DNA from: Eonycteris spelaea
Taxonomy: Eukaryota; Chordata; Mammalia; Chiroptera; Pteropodidae
Length of the DNA: 64,000 nt
Reading direction: 5' to 3'
Assembly: GCA_003508835.1 (NCBI GenBank)
Contig: PUFA01000092.1
Coordinates: forward strand, 3,100,001 to 3,164,000
A program made the translations under genes and the position numbers. The notes under the pieces are model-generated. The model was not told the origin of the DNA. It saw only the letters and a list, made by a program, of their open reading frames with translations, and made no database searches. This document shows positions 1-12,659 of this stretch, in pieces. The stretch's first letter is position 1. The number at the start of each line of letters is the position of its first letter.

Positions 1-2705
1 TTGGGATAACTAGTAACACCACAGATCTCAAAACCAAAGAAATGGTCACATTGAGAATAAATGAAAATTTATTAGCATCAAGTTGAAAAATCTAGATATA
101 CCTAAAATTATCTTTTCTCAATTCTGACCTCCCAATGAATGTAAGCTCTATTTGTTTACTTTGCAAATTCAAGCCCCCCCAAAAATGAAATGAAGGTAGG
201 ATTCTTTTCCTTTATGATAGCTTCTCTGTTCCTGTTAAGATCGACCACAATTAGAATGATTCCCCTCCCTCTGTCATATCCCTAGAAAGCTTCTCATATT
301 TCTTCTCTGTATAGAAGTAGAGTTGCCTTGCTTTTTATTAATGCAAGCCATTTACATGAGAAAATAGAATTCTACAGACAGAAACTATACTCGGTCACAA
401 ATTTACTTTCAAAAGGAAGGTATGCTATGAAAGCAAAAAGAGCAACACATGCGAATTTTAAAAAAATGTATAGACTAAGATCTAATAACACTTAATAATA
501 ATATTATGTGGAACACAGTAATTAAGTTCTCCCACTGAATAAGTGTCTGTTCCTCAACTGGGATTTGGGGCTATATGCTTCCTTGCCTTTTTCCTTGAAA
601 CAACTTAGCCTTTAACCATGTTTCAATGAGAAAGCAAAACAAAATACCTTTTTAAAGTTAGTCAAAACAATTTTTTCTCATGTAAGTCCTATAAAATCGT
701 TTTTCTCATAACATAATAACCAAGCATGAAGTGGAAATACAAGATGGCCTTGTCTCCAAAGAAAATCTGATTACAATGAAAAGTTACATTTACTTATAAC
801 AACATTTCCATCATGGAACAGAAGTGCAAATAAAGGAAAGCCGTATAAACAAATTCACTTTACATAACATTTACTGAGAATTTCTCATGTGTCTCATTGA
901 CCTTAGCATATATTAAGGATTATAGTTTCACTGTCTGAATTAGTTTTGAATGAGCTGAATGTAATATTTAGCTACAATAAATATACATATTATTTTTGAG
1001 TGTTAAACATCTTTAAAAAACACCACTTTTCATTTCTTTAATTCATCCTTTATTGCACATAGAGCCATGTGTGACAAGCCAAGAGGATGAGCGACCGAGG
1101 CAGAGTGTGGTATTTTTGAGCTGGGTGAAGCCTGCCTCTTCAGTCTCTATACACAGTGAGATAGAAATTCATACAGAGGGCTAGATAAGGTGTCTGGCTA
1201 CTGTAACAACCACACACTCATTCTCTATTTATATTTGAAATATCCTCTGTTCTTTCAAGACGACATGCAATAAAATTGAGAGGTAGATAACAAAAAGTCA
1301 AGAGATTTTGGTAATGAATTTGGGACTAAATAAAACAGTTTATGAATGAGAGCAACATTTGAGACATTTCTATTCTCTCTACAAAGTAGATATTGCATTT
1401 CAAAATCTATTTTTAAAAACCAAACCACGTGACTTCCATTTGGAAAGAAATTTTTATATAAGGGATCATTTCATTGGTGTTCATTCACTCACAGTTCATA
1501 AGCTGCTAGGCATATGTTCAGGCATTAGCCCATGGCATGTACCTGTCAAGAACATACCATTTTCTGGTGATAGTATATATCCTTACAGAAGGACATATGT
1601 GCTGAGAGGACTCAGCATATACAGAAATGTGATAGAAAAAAAGGAAAATTTTGAGATAAATACTTTAATTTAGAGAGTAGACTGTGCAAAAGCAGAAATC
1701 AGCATTAACATATTAGGAGACAGATGTTTGACCAACACGATGTTATAGATGGAGTCAATTCTCATTACCCTTAAATGTCTTTTATAAGGCATACAGGGGC
1801 AAAGGAGCATATAAACCACAAGTAGGGACCCTGCTGCATCAAACTGATCATTATTCCTTAAATATCTACCTTTATGGAAGCCAAGAGTAGAGGTTAGGGC
1901 ACACTTTTTAGATGGGAAAACGGGGATCGCACACCAGCTCCATCTTTCATTATCTTCTTCCATACCTGAGGACTGTGTATGGCATATGATAAAAGCTTAG
2001 TAAAGCTTAATAATCATGATGCCACAAGATGAAATGCTCTTTCTCCTATTACTCCATCGTTTTTATTGTTCTGATCCTTCAAGGCTCACCTCAAATACAA
2101 AAGTAATAATCATAATAGCACTTAGAAATTTCACTGAATTCACCAATTCTGCTCTGCACAACATTGACTGCCCTTTTATCTCTGCCCTTAAACCCTTTTT
2201 GGAAACACCACGCAGCAGTTATAAATGGTTGAGGAGCCCAAGCAAGTTGGAGTTGATTGGAAGGAATCAGGACTTGAAAAGCTTTCTCACAAAGGCCACT
2301 CCAAATTCTGATACATCCTTAGATTGGCTGAGAAAAGAGAAAATCAAGGCTTCTGGATATTTTGATAAAAATTCACGGGATGATTTACAAGACTTCCTCT
2401 TCCCAACCCCAACCACTCCACTAACATCACATTTTATTAGAAGAAAATACGACTTAACCACTATCCTATTCCTAGCTCTAACCACAGGACCTAAAAACAC
2501 TAATATTATTCAACAGGTTTGATGACTGACAATGAAAATTAGCCTTTGTTTTTCCTTTCTGGAAAATATTTGTAACTTAAAACTGATTTATAGGAGGTAG
2601 GTAGGGGGAGTATTTCTTTTGAGGTTTAGGAGCTAGTGTTGCTGTTAGCCTGGCTCAATACTCAAATGTCTGGCTTACCATAGGGAGGAAAATATGTATT
2701 CTGTT

Positions 2706-2706
<1 letters not shown>
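1..2706. other. Unassigned AT-rich non-coding stretch
   Basis: I recognise no gene here. Weak resemblance to the L2/MIR tail can be seen near 1480-1560 (a TTCATTCACTCA-type start) and near 2065-2100 (a CTTCAAGGCTCACCTCAAAT-like phrase), but both are too short to call. The longest open frame, 2016-2522 (+, 168 codons), shows no domain, no signal peptide and no recognisable family, and part of it overlaps the L2-like phrase. I therefore read it as a chance open frame in decayed repeat DNA. Confidence 0.5.

Positions 2707-2738
<32 letters not shown>
2707..2738. repeat. (CA)16 microsatellite
   Basis: This is an uninterrupted CA dinucleotide tract. It lies just upstream of a small region (about 2797-2860) where short phrases such as AATGTTATCTAAA and ACATTTTGT recur. 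Confidence 0.97.
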
Positions 2739-2740
<2 letters not shown>

Positions 2741-4136
2741 GCTGCACACTGAAATTTTCTACTTTGTGATGAATCACCTTAACTTTTTTAATTGTGACAA
2801 TGTTATCTAAACATTTTGTAAAAACATTTTGTGAAAAATTGTGAAAATGTTATCTAAAAATAAAACAGTTTAAAAATCTATAGCACAATTTCCAAATTAA
2901 TATATTAGCTCAATGATATGAATGTATTTAACAATAATCTCTCCTTTGCAATGTTTTGTATATTTCAACATTCCCACAAAAAGGACATATATCTACTGCA
3001 CAATTTGATAATTAAAATTTCATAGTGTGGGGAAAATGACAAACTGTTTAATTCCTATATGATTTTTAAAAATAGGCTTTGGTATTTAATGATGCCCACT
3101 ACTTGGTCCAGGAATAAAAGTCAAAAGAAAGAGAAGATAGAGTTAAAAAATGGGAGGTGAATCAGGCTGAGAAAGAAAGCAAGGAATAGGAGGGTAGAAA
3201 GAAATATGTTATTTTTTCCACCTGTATTCTTTAAATCTGTTTACTTGTACTATGCCAATACCATCAAACATATTTTCAGAAAGTGTTAAAATTTAAAATT
3301 ATTATTAAGAATTAGTTCAATCTAAGAATTTTTAATAACCAGGTAAAAACACAAATCCCTAGTATTTTCATTAATCCTTACCGAGACAGCTGTTATAGCA
3401 AGATTACTAGCAACTTAAATTTTTAATTATTCAAGAAAAAGCACATGTTTTGAGACTCAGGAATTTAAAACAAGTACTTGCTTTGTTGAATACATTTGAG
3501 AGTAAATTAGGCTGAGGCTGACAATTAAAGCATGTTTCTAAATGTAAGGAATACTAAGAGATCGCTGACTTTAGTTTAGTAATTAAATTCCTCATGAAAA
3601 TACTTTTATCATTTGCAAGTGTCAGAAAGTCAACTCTAACTTAAGAAATGGTATTTAATGACATATATAATTGAGAAATCCCATAGGTAATCTGGTTTAA
3701 GGCACAGAGTTTTCGGGGGCTTAATGATATTTTTTTCCCTTTCCCTTCCTCTTCTCTCATTTCTCTTTTATTATTCCTCCCTTCCCCATCTCTTGGCTTT
3801 AATTTCTTCTGTGTTGGCTTCATCCTTAGATAGGCTTTCTCTCTATAATGAAAATGTTCGCATTAAAATTATAGACTTTAATTCTGAAAAGTGAGCAACC
3901 TTAATAGAAAGAGAGCTGCTTTTGATAGTCCTGCCACAGGTTTCATGGGAGCTGCTGATTTGGATGGGTTATTCACTTAACGATCTCTGAATAAAGCAAA
4001 CAGGTCTTTAGGTTGTGGTGCTCTGATCGACCAAGACCAAGTCACCTGTGGCACAAGGGGAAAAAAAAAAGCATGATCAACACCACCCCAAACCAAGGCA
4101 CTCTTTAGGCATGGATTAGTAGTAGTACAGTGGCAG
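2739..4136. other. Unassigned non-coding stretch
   Basis: No gene or confidently named repeat. It contains a pyrimidine-rich run near 3735-3790 and, near 3890-4060, a less AT-rich stretch that I cannot assign to a repeat family. Confidence 0.5.
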
Positions 4137-4299
4137 CAGTGCTACTCAAAATTTAATGTATATTAAATCAAATAGAGACTAGCCTTGTTAAAAATGAGGA
4201 TATGTATTTAGTTAAGTCGGGTGGGATTCCCAAACTTATAACAAGATCCCCGGTAATGTCGATGCTGTTGGTTTGGAAACCATACTTTGAAAACCAATG
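4137..4299 (+). mobile_element. MER5A-like hAT-Charlie MITE remnant
   Basis: The start CAGTGCTACTCAAA and the end phrase GGAAACCATACTTTGAAAACC match the terminal inverted repeat pattern of the non-autonomous hAT element MER5A (canonical ends CAGTGGTTCTCAAA and TTTGAGAACCACTG). The length, about 163 bp, is close to the 189-bp family consensus. Internal phrases such as CCCGGTAATGTCGATGCTG also match the MER5A interior. No clear 8-bp target duplication remains. MER5A cannot move itself and encodes nothing. Confidence 0.62.
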
Positions 4300-5514
4300 C
4301 TAGTTGTTCAAAGATACAAGAAAGACAAAAGCTACAAGCAGATACTAATTAAACTACCAAATAGATTTAGACAGCTTCCATCATTATGATTTTAGAAACA
4401 TATTTTTGATAAAAATATAAATTTTAAATTAAAATAGAGTGTAACAAAAGAACTCTGAAAAGAATTATCATATAAAATAAACAGACCAACATGATTTAGG
4501 TCTGGGTTTGCACTGAGGAATGTTATTTGTACAAACATTATATATTATAAATTATCCTAGATTATACTATGATTTTACTGTGGTTGCAAATATATATTCA
4601 TATGGGAAAATATAGCTTTAGTTTTCTACATTTCTTTTTAAATGTCACTGGATAACACATATCTTTACATCTATAATTTTCTGCTGAAATAAATCCATAC
4701 CACAGTGCACCAAAGTAGAACAAAAATTTTCAAGTCACAACTGACTATCCTATTATTTAAATCATAGTTATAAAACTATTCCTGGACACACGAAAAAACT
4801 AAATAGCCTAATACCAAATAAATTAGATTTAATTCAGAATTAGAAGGGCAGGGTCAGAGCGCCCTCCTTGGCTTTTACCTGGGTTGTTTGCAACTATCGA
4901 GTGGCTTGCTAGTTAAAAGAACCCACTGTTTAAATAGAAGATGGCCATATGACCAGATACAAAGAATTTTTCAGTCACTGCAAAACTGTCAAACTACAAC
5001 CAAGAACCTGTGTTGTACGCCATGTGTAAAATCTTTAAATTTATTGTTATTTCTCCTGACTCTAAACAACCTGGAAGTTCAGCTAATGTTGAAATGCAAT
5101 TGTTTCGGTTTACCTTCGGCTTGCTCCCACGCTAATAAAGGGATAAATCACAAGGAAAGGAGCTGACATGAGGATTTTGTTTTTAGAAGTATACAGCATA
5201 AACCTATTAGTGACTGGAAGAATGCAACCAAATTCTATCTTTCACCTGTATTCTTAATCACTGATTTGACACTATATAAATATTTACATTTCAAGTAAAC
5301 ATATTTATCTGATCATTGACTGTACCAAGAAGCAAATACATGCTTATAAAAGTTCAGAAAATTCTATAAGAAATTATTAATAAATGTTCTTCTGGGGAAT
5401 GCAGTTGGGTAGTAGAGGCCTAGTAGGAAGTACTTTATACTTTTTTTGTGTTGCTTGAATTTTACTATTAGCATGTATTGATTTATTTAAATAGTTTTGA
5501 TGAGTTCCACTACC
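4300..5514. other. Unassigned stretch with a repeat-poor block
   Basis: No gene. The part at 4840-5170 is less AT-rich than its surroundings, contains several CpGs and matches no repeat family that I know. It is treated as a possible conserved non-coding block in the findings. The 92-codon open frame at 4888-5166 (+) resembles no protein family that I recognise. Confidence 0.4.
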
Positions 5515-5730
5515 TTGTCCATCAATTCATTTAACAGGTATTAAGAGCCAACAAAAAGAAACTGCCAGAGGCAGGAATGTTGTTTGATAACTAGCACTGA
5601 CTTGGATTCTGTCCTCAGGCAGCTTACAGTCTAGTCTATCTAGGCAGAGATAATAGACAAATAATTACAAGTGTACTAATTAATGCAAATGAGAAATAAA
5701 GGAGCTGGCCAAAGGGAGTTATTCTCAAGA
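5515..5730 (-). mobile_element. L2 LINE 3' fragment
   Basis: Read on the plus strand this is the reverse complement of the L2 tail: a TTCATTTAACAGGTATTAAG start, then a run equivalent to the L2 phrase for 'ctcacagtctagtgggg', here GCTTACAGTCTAGTC, then GACAAATAATTACAAGTG. L2 is a long-dead CR1-like retrotransposon. This copy is 5'-truncated and non-coding. Confidence 0.7.
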
Positions 5731-6239
5731 GCAAAGTGGTTCTTCTCAGTTTTTAAAATTAAATTATGACTGATGACATTTTCATGTTGTATATTTATTT
5801 TACTCTAAATACTTTTTGAAAATTATTTTTAGAAATTTTGTTGTACTTTAAGGAAAGTCCACTATGTGTAATGAAGGAGCATATTAACTGAACCTTGTTT
5901 TTACCGTCTTAAACAAGATTAGTCTAAAAATTACCTTGTACCTGTGAATTATCATGTACGGTCAATCGAAGGACACTTTCTAAAACACAACTTCCACAGT
6001 GTCTCAGGTATTTTAATGTTCAGTTCAAGTCTCAGCACCAAAAATTTAATTACATATACAACAATCAGCCATTGCTCCAATATGCTTAAAAATACCCACT
6101 AATAGTAGTATTATATACCAAATTAGCCATATGTCCTCTTCTGAAATTCATGAGAACAAAGTATGAACATGAGGAAAGGGAATAACCTGTAGTTAAGACA
6201 TTCCTTAAATGAAGTCCAAATTTGTCCCCTATTTACTCA
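5731..6239. other. Unassigned AT-rich stretch
   Basis: I see no gene, RNA or nameable repeat here. Confidence 0.5.
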
Positions 6240-6365
6240 GTTACTTATCTTCCCATATGGAAAATATAGATAATACACACTGATATTATGCACTGTAAGA
6301 GATTATTTGAGGTCACATGGGATAACATTATATAAGGCACCTTTTGGTCCAGTATCTGACCTTAA
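6240..6365 (+). mobile_element. Probable MIR SINE fragment
   Basis: The phrases TTACTTATCTTCCCATATGG, then GATAATACACACTGATAT, then GGGATAACATTATATAAGGC follow the order of the MIR core and 3' half (cytosol-type 'cctcatctgtaaaatgggg', 'gataataatagtacct', 'taaatgagataatacatgtaaagc'). Divergence is high, so this is tentative. Confidence 0.4.
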
Positions 6366-6664
6366 ATGATGAAATTTCTACTATATTGCTTATGTCAATA
6401 ACTATTGGAAATATTTTTTCTCTCCTCTTGTGAAGTTGACATTTCATGTTTTTTTATTATTATTATAGATATTTTTGAATAGCAAGAGACAAATAAAAAC
6501 ACTTCCAAAAAACAATCCATTATTATTATTACTCCTTACAGCCTATGGCACTCTAATTTATTGTAGCCTACAATACAGAGATTTAGAGGCTGCCACAGAA
6601 TAAACCTGAGGGCATTCTACCACAATAGCTCCAAACATCTTTAAGCTGCCTAGGATGCCAGATG

Positions 6665-6830
6665 GTTTCAGAAAAAGCACAGGGCTAGAGAAACTGATTT
6701 TCAGCTCTTATTTACCATAAGTGGCACGACCATAAGCAACAGCTTAAATTCCTAGCTTTTGGTTTCCCCATCTGTAAACTCAATGGACTTATTCAGCAGT
6801 TAATAACTACATTTTTGAGAACTAAGTTAC
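6665..6830 (+). mobile_element. MIR SINE fragment
   Basis: A divergent but ordered MIR: 'aaagcacagggctagagaaac', a decayed middle, then TTTGGTTTCCCCATCTGTAA followed by ACTCAATGGAC. The second phrase is the hallmark MIR core motif. It carries no coding capacity. Confidence 0.6.
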
Positions 6831-7194
6831 ATTTTCCTATGAATAAACATGTTCTATTCATTTCCCTTCCCTTTCTTGAACATGCACATTTACTTACTGT
6901 TCTGAAAAAAAAATAATAACTGGAAAGGATAATTTTTAGATTTTATTATGATATTTTATGCATGACTATGTCGATCATAATCAGTGTAAATCTGTGTAAG
7001 TAAGTTTGCACTACTTTATTTGTAATATAATAAATCAGTGGTCCACATAGCAACAGGATGATTTTCAGGCTCGACCACAATACTTCATGAATACAAATAT
7101 TGAGAGGTCACCAAAGGTGGCTTGGAGAGTAGGGAATAAGGCAAGGATGACTATTCTACCAATACACATGACCAACTTCAGTAGTTCGAAGTTA

Positions 7195-7560
7195 TTTTTA
7201 AGTGCCTATCTAGTCATGGATTACACTTGCCAGCCATCCTTACATTTCACTGGGGCCTTGTAATTAGTTCCTGCCAATGGGATATGAGCAGAAGTTATAT
7301 GACACTTTGAGTAAAGTTAGCTTTGAAGTGGGGACAGTTTTTATACTTGCTCCTTCCCTCTCTGCCAGCTGAATATCAATGCAAAATGACCTTAGAAGAC
7401 ATGTGTTGATGATGGTAAAACTTCCAATATCCTGGGTCTCTAAATGACTATATGAAGTAGAATGTTCCACCCCACCAACCAAAAGGACCTGCATAAGACT
7501 TTATATTAGTGAAAAATGAGCACTGATTGTATTAGGACATTGAAATTTGAGAGGTGTGTT
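7195..7560 (+). mobile_element. Ancient MaLR/LTR-like repeat (family uncertain)
   Basis: Phrases such as CCAATGGGATATGAGCAGAAG, a later TCCTGGGTCTCTAAATGACT, then ATTGAAATTTGAGAGGTGTG and ACCTAACAC fall in the same order as a mammal-wide repeat that I recall but cannot name with certainty; its end resembles MaLR LTRs. The minus-strand open frame at 7264-7494 lies wholly inside it and is not a gene. Confidence 0.42.
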
Positions 7561-9034
7561 AAAACATCAAGCATTACCTAACACAGCAAAGACACAATTT
7601 ACACAAAGCTGCTGAAAAAGAAGAGATAGCTTCACAAGTCATGGGCAATCTAGAATTGTAGAGATTAGGGAAACTTGAGCATTGGCCTTTAATTAAAATA
7701 GTTAAGTCAACCTATACAAACAAACCCAAAGTAAACCAGTTATTATGGGTATAAGTAAAAACATAAAAGTCACTCTAGAATTTTCCTAAATGTGTTAGGG
7801 GTTTGTTTCCTGCAGCTAGAAAGAAAAGATCTATGTACATTTAACATTACCTTTAAATGTTGTCATCACCCTTAAAAATCATAGTGATGTTTTGATTCTA
7901 GTAATAAAAAATGTATATGATTATAGAATACATTTATCATTATAGATATAAACCTAAAAACAGCAATTGCTGTTAGGAGTGTCATTTTCTAATACCCCTA
8001 GAATTATGAAAGAAAGGGTTTAAGATGGAAAGGCGTTTCATTTGTCACTAAAAAGGAGATGGCATTTATTACCTGATTTCCAGGGAACTGCTATCTTTCA
8101 ACAGAAGAGCTTTTCTATCACTGAATTATATTCATGCTATCAGCTTATGCTTTATGAGGGAAATATTCAGGACTTTAGTAGAGACAGCATGTGCAATAGA
8201 TTACCTTTTCAGGGGAAGATAGGTCTTGTTAGCAGGTTAGTTAGTCCCAAATGCTCCAAGAGCATGCGATACAGAGTAAGACACACAAGGCCCAGTCACA
8301 AAGTTTATGCTTATGAGTCTGTTTGACCAAGCTGTCATTTCTTGAGGCCTTTGTTTGTTATAGTACCCTCTCATGTTCCCCTCCATTTGCCGTTTCCACT
8401 ATTTGGTAGGAATTTTTGAGAGAGAGATAAAGGCATTATTAAGTGAATTTTGCTGCTCTTTGAACTTTGAGAAAGATCAGAAAAATATATCTGTATATCA
8501 GAAAGTAGAAAAAGAACCTATAAGGGTTTGAGGTTTTACCCTATTTGTAACCTAACAAGTTAGCCTGTCACAGTTTCATGAATGCTGGCAGAAGACACAA
8601 GACACATGGGTCAGAGACCAAGGATCTTGTTACTCACACCCATTTCAGTAGTCAGAGTATCAGTATTTATCATGCTTCTTCCCCAGACCTAATTCCCATA
8701 GTAATGCGAAGAGGATCAGTTAACACTGGCACACACAATGGGCTTACCTTACAAGAGAGGAACCCTGAGCTTAGGGAATTTAAATCTTTTATAAGGGACT
8801 GCATGCCTGTCCTTTTCTCTGGAAGATAACACTATCTCTGTCTTCCAAGGCTGTAAGCAAGTCTACTTCTGTTCCAGACAAAGACACTATTCTGTCTTCC
8901 AAGGCTGTTTACTATATAAATATCCTTGAAAAGGAAATAATTTAGAACAAAAGAGGGTAAAAGGTCTCACTTGCAAGATGTATACAAATACAAGAAACTC
9001 ACAGAGATGCAAATTTTATTTCTCCCTCTCCTTA
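7561..9034. other. Unassigned non-coding stretch
   Basis: No recognised gene or repeat family. It includes a short direct duplication at 8829-8908 (see findings). Open frames at 8042-8326 and 8578-8829 (+) have no recognisable domains. Confidence 0.5.
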
Positions 9035-9260
9035 GTATATATATATAAATATACATACACATATATGTATATATTCTCTACTATATGCACACACACATGT
9101 TGGGCTCAGCAAGATTAACTACTATATAAAATAGGGCTTAATACTTATTTTTGATTGAATTAATCAACTAGAGATTTAATTGAATACATAAAATATATAA
9201 CCTAGTATGTATGTATATAGTAATATAAACATATAAAATATAAATATCTAATTTATTATA
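9035..9260. repeat. TA-rich low-complexity DNA
   Basis: Imperfect (TA)n and (TATG)n at 9035-9076, a short (CA)n near 9088-9100, then TATAAAT-rich sequence to about 9260. Confidence 0.8.
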
Positions 9261-9287
9261 TAAATTTATATTTAATATAGAAGTACA

Positions 9288-9775
9288 CATAGTTACTGGT
9301 CACTTAACAGGGATACATTCTAAGAAATGCATCATCAGATAATTTCATGGTTGTGTGAATGCTTAGGGACCATGATAAACTAAACATGACATTAAATGAA
9401 GCACAAAAGAAAATGATTCAATCAAGAGACACAGTGGACATGAAATGTATGAGGCTGCTGCTGACTTAACAGCAAACTTTTTTTATAAGTAGAAAGAGAA
9501 CACTAAAATAGTGATAAAAAGTATAGTAAATACATAAACTAGTGGCATAGCTGTTTATTATATCAAGTAGTACATATTATACATAATTGTATGTGTACAA
9601 TAGGTTTGTTTATACCAGCACCATCACAAACTTGATTAATGCCTTGTGCTACAATGTAGACTGCTAGAGCTACTACCTCAAAATAGGAATTTTTCAGCTC
9701 CTTTAGCATCTTATGGGACTACAGTCATTTATGTTCCTTCAATGACTAAAACATCGTTATGTGGCAGATGATTAT
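9288..9775. mobile_element. Decayed non-autonomous DNA transposon
   Basis: The left end (GTCACTTAACAGGGATACAT, followed by an AAATGCATCATCAGATAATT phrase) and the right end (CTTATGGGACTACAGTCATT, then AAAACATCGTTATGTGGC) resemble the two ends of a mammalian DNA-transposon MITE whose consensus is rich in CGTCGTT-like motifs. Most CpGs here have decayed to TG/CA. The family name (Tigger/mariner group or other) is not certain. No transposase frame is present. Confidence 0.58.
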
Positions 9776-9854
9776 TTAAATAAATTTTTAATTGGTAAAT
9801 AGTTACTTCAATTAACCAAAAATAAGTACTAAACCTAATGCTACATAATTCACT

Positions 9855-9960
9855 TTGCTGTGCTTTAGTTACCTCACCTGTAAGACTGTGATAATAAAAG
9901 TAACCACTAATTGTATTATTTTGAAGTTTAAATGATACAACGCATGTAATAAACCCAAAA
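9855..9960 (+). mobile_element. MIR SINE 3' half
   Basis: The phrases TAGTTACCTCACCTGTAAGA, GATAATAAAAGTAACCACTA and TTAAATGATACAACGCATGT track the MIR consensus core and 3' part in order. Confidence 0.7.
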
Positions 9961-10090
9961 TTGTAGTTGGTTTATACATATCCATTTAAAAAAATGTTAG
10001 TGCTTATTCTTTTGTTATATGAATGTCTGTATTTTATTACGTTTTCCAAATCATCTGTTGGTTACTACTTATTTTACTAGGTAGTTATAA

Positions 10091-10138
10091 TAGCTATATA
10101 TCTGTACAGATATATATATATATATATGCATATATATA
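10091..10138. repeat. (TA)n microsatellite with perfect 22-bp palindrome
   Basis: An AT repeat that includes a perfect self-complementary stretch at 10095-10116 centred on TCTGTACAGA. Confidence 0.9.
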
Positions 10139-12173
10139 ATGCTTTATACATTATAAATATATTTTACCTATAATTCTATTCACCTTTGACTAGACACTAG
10201 ACCATTACATTTCTGCTCCCTCTAGGAACAGGTCCTAAAGTGGCATAATAATTCTCTCTTCCTTTGTAGATAAAAACCTTTTAGTAAACTGTGACCTATC
10301 GGGCTATAGAAAAAGAAACAGATGCAGTTTGCAAAGGAAACTGAAAGGACTCTTATTAAAAGCACTATGACTTTCTCTTCAAAGAGTATTCATAGAGAGC
10401 CTGTTAAAAGGGAGTGAAATCTTCCATTACTGTGGGAGAATATACATCAGGAGAAAGTTTCCCACCCTCCTCCCCCCTTTAGACTTGCATCTACTAAGAA
10501 TCTCTTTTTTTAATAGAGGACTAAGTTGATCTGCAAAACATATGCTACTATTTATGGCATTTTGCTGGTTTATCACTGGTCTCTGACCATTTTTCACTTT
10601 TCAGGAAATGAAAGCTAATGGGGAAAGGGAGCTCAGGAAATAACTGGTGCTATTAGTACTTTGTGTATAGGATGGGGTAGGGAAGAGACAGGAATAAAAG
10701 CAGTAGGGTAAACTTATTGGGTTTATTCTTTTGTTAAATAATCTGCATGAAAAAAATTCTCCTTGGTCTTTAAAATCGGCCTCAGTAGCCAGCCTAAACT
10801 GAATTTAAATGATAAAACTAACTTGCTGAATTTATCTAGGTAAAGTCAGAATGGCTGCTAATTTCCTCAGGTTATTTACCCTGTGCTAAGAGCACTAGAT
10901 GACCAAAATAAGTGAATGTGCAGCTGCTTATTAATAATGAAAAGCATATCGCCACTATTGCCTACTAATTACCAGCCCAGGAGTTTAATTAAGATCTAAT
11001 CACTCATGTTAGTACTATATTGCCTTAATTCTCTTGCAAAAGAGGTCAGTCCATAGATACAGTAAGTGGTGGATCAGTCATCACCTGGCCCTAGAATGTA
11101 CCTTTTGGGGAACTTTCAGAGTCTACATCATGGATTTACAAATATACTTTTCTATTACCTTTCACAAATAACATTTTTGTTGGAATAAAATCCATATGTC
11201 TCCCAGTGCTTCCATTCAATCTTCATTTAAATGAATAAAACACTTTTTTAGAATGACACATTTGTACAATTTGAAAGCATGGAATTTTGCAAATAAATAT
11301 AGTTAACTGTTGACTTTTTTTTTTTTAATTCATGGGTTAGTCCCAACAGCTCAAGATGATTACTATTTTCTGAAACCCACAACAAAAAGAAAATCCTGCA
11401 ACAGATTTTACCTCCTGAATTATACGAATCTATATTGTTCCAATATACAATATGTCACCAATAGGAAAAAAAGAATGTCAGGCAGCACTAGAGAAATGAC
11501 AGAAGCAAAGAAATAGTCTCCTCCCTCACCTTGATTCCCATTCATATTATCCACATGAAGCAGCAGGAAACGTCCTTTAAAATTGCCATCTCTTTATTTC
11601 ATAAAGTAACTTCGTGAAGCAGTGTTAAATTGTATGTATGTTAACTTATTTTAATAATGTTATGTGGATGTATTATAAGAGTGAGGCTATTTCTCTCCCT
11701 GCGTGGGAGAATTTAGTCTGAGATATGATTTCATCAAACTACATCACTTGTCAGTGATCTTGTCAGGAGAAGTTCATACAGTTCCCACTTACTTAACTCT
11801 AACCAGTATAGGTTTCCAATATTTGCTGAAAACTTGTACAACTAGTAGTTATCATAGCCTTGATATACATGTGCAGTTTAATGACCAAAGGGTCTTGGGG
11901 TTGTAAGTTATTTTAGTAAAAATTAATAATCTAAATTTAATAAATACTGGTAATTAGTAAACTAGTTACATTCCTATCAAGATCACTAACAGGTGATGTT
12001 TCAATGCAGATGTGAAAATTTCTTAAAGAAGGGGCTTAGTCACTTGGGAGGCCCATAGGGCCTAAGAACAATGGCCATAGTTTCATATAATCCTACAAAA
12101 AAGAAAAAGGGAGTAATTTATATGACTGTGTCAGAGCTCTGATAAATTTTTAAAATCTGATTAGTTTCATCAA

Positions 12174-12176
<3 letters not shown>
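10139..12176. other. Unassigned stretch including a possible regulatory block
   Basis: No gene and no nameable repeat. The block at about 10780-11050 has a cluster of homeodomain-type sites and an E-box and is discussed in the findings. Small open frames at 11310-11516 and 11703-11906 (+) show no family resemblance. Confidence 0.45.

Positions 12177-12218
<42 letters not shown>
12177..12218. repeat. (CA)21 microsatellite
   Basis: Uninterrupted CA dinucleotide tract. Confidence 0.97.
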
Positions 12219-12219
<1 letters not shown>

Positions 12220-12659
12220 GTTTAAATTTTCGTTTTGCCGAAACTCCCATATGGTCATGTCAAGTGATGAAATTTACTATATGTAGCTTAAAAAAAAATT
12301 GAACTAAATTATATTGTAAAAATGTCTCTGACATTTTCTGATTTGGACTTTATTTCTAGGGTACAAGATTATCCCTTTAACATTCCAGTACAAGACACTA
12401 ATTTTGATGTATAACTTACAATTCTGCAAGCTTCAGAATGAAGTACCAATTTTCTCTAAAATAAAATTTATTTCATCCTAATAAAATTGTATTTACTTTT
12501 CCTGTGACTGAGAATCAACTCAAGGTGTAAATGTCTCCTTTCATTAAATATCATAGGTTGATAAGTCTTTTTGTTTTTGTTCATATTGATGAGTATAGTA
12601 TAATCTTTCCCACCAATAGATTTTCAAGTATATAAAGAAGTCTTTCAACTTTCCTTCCT

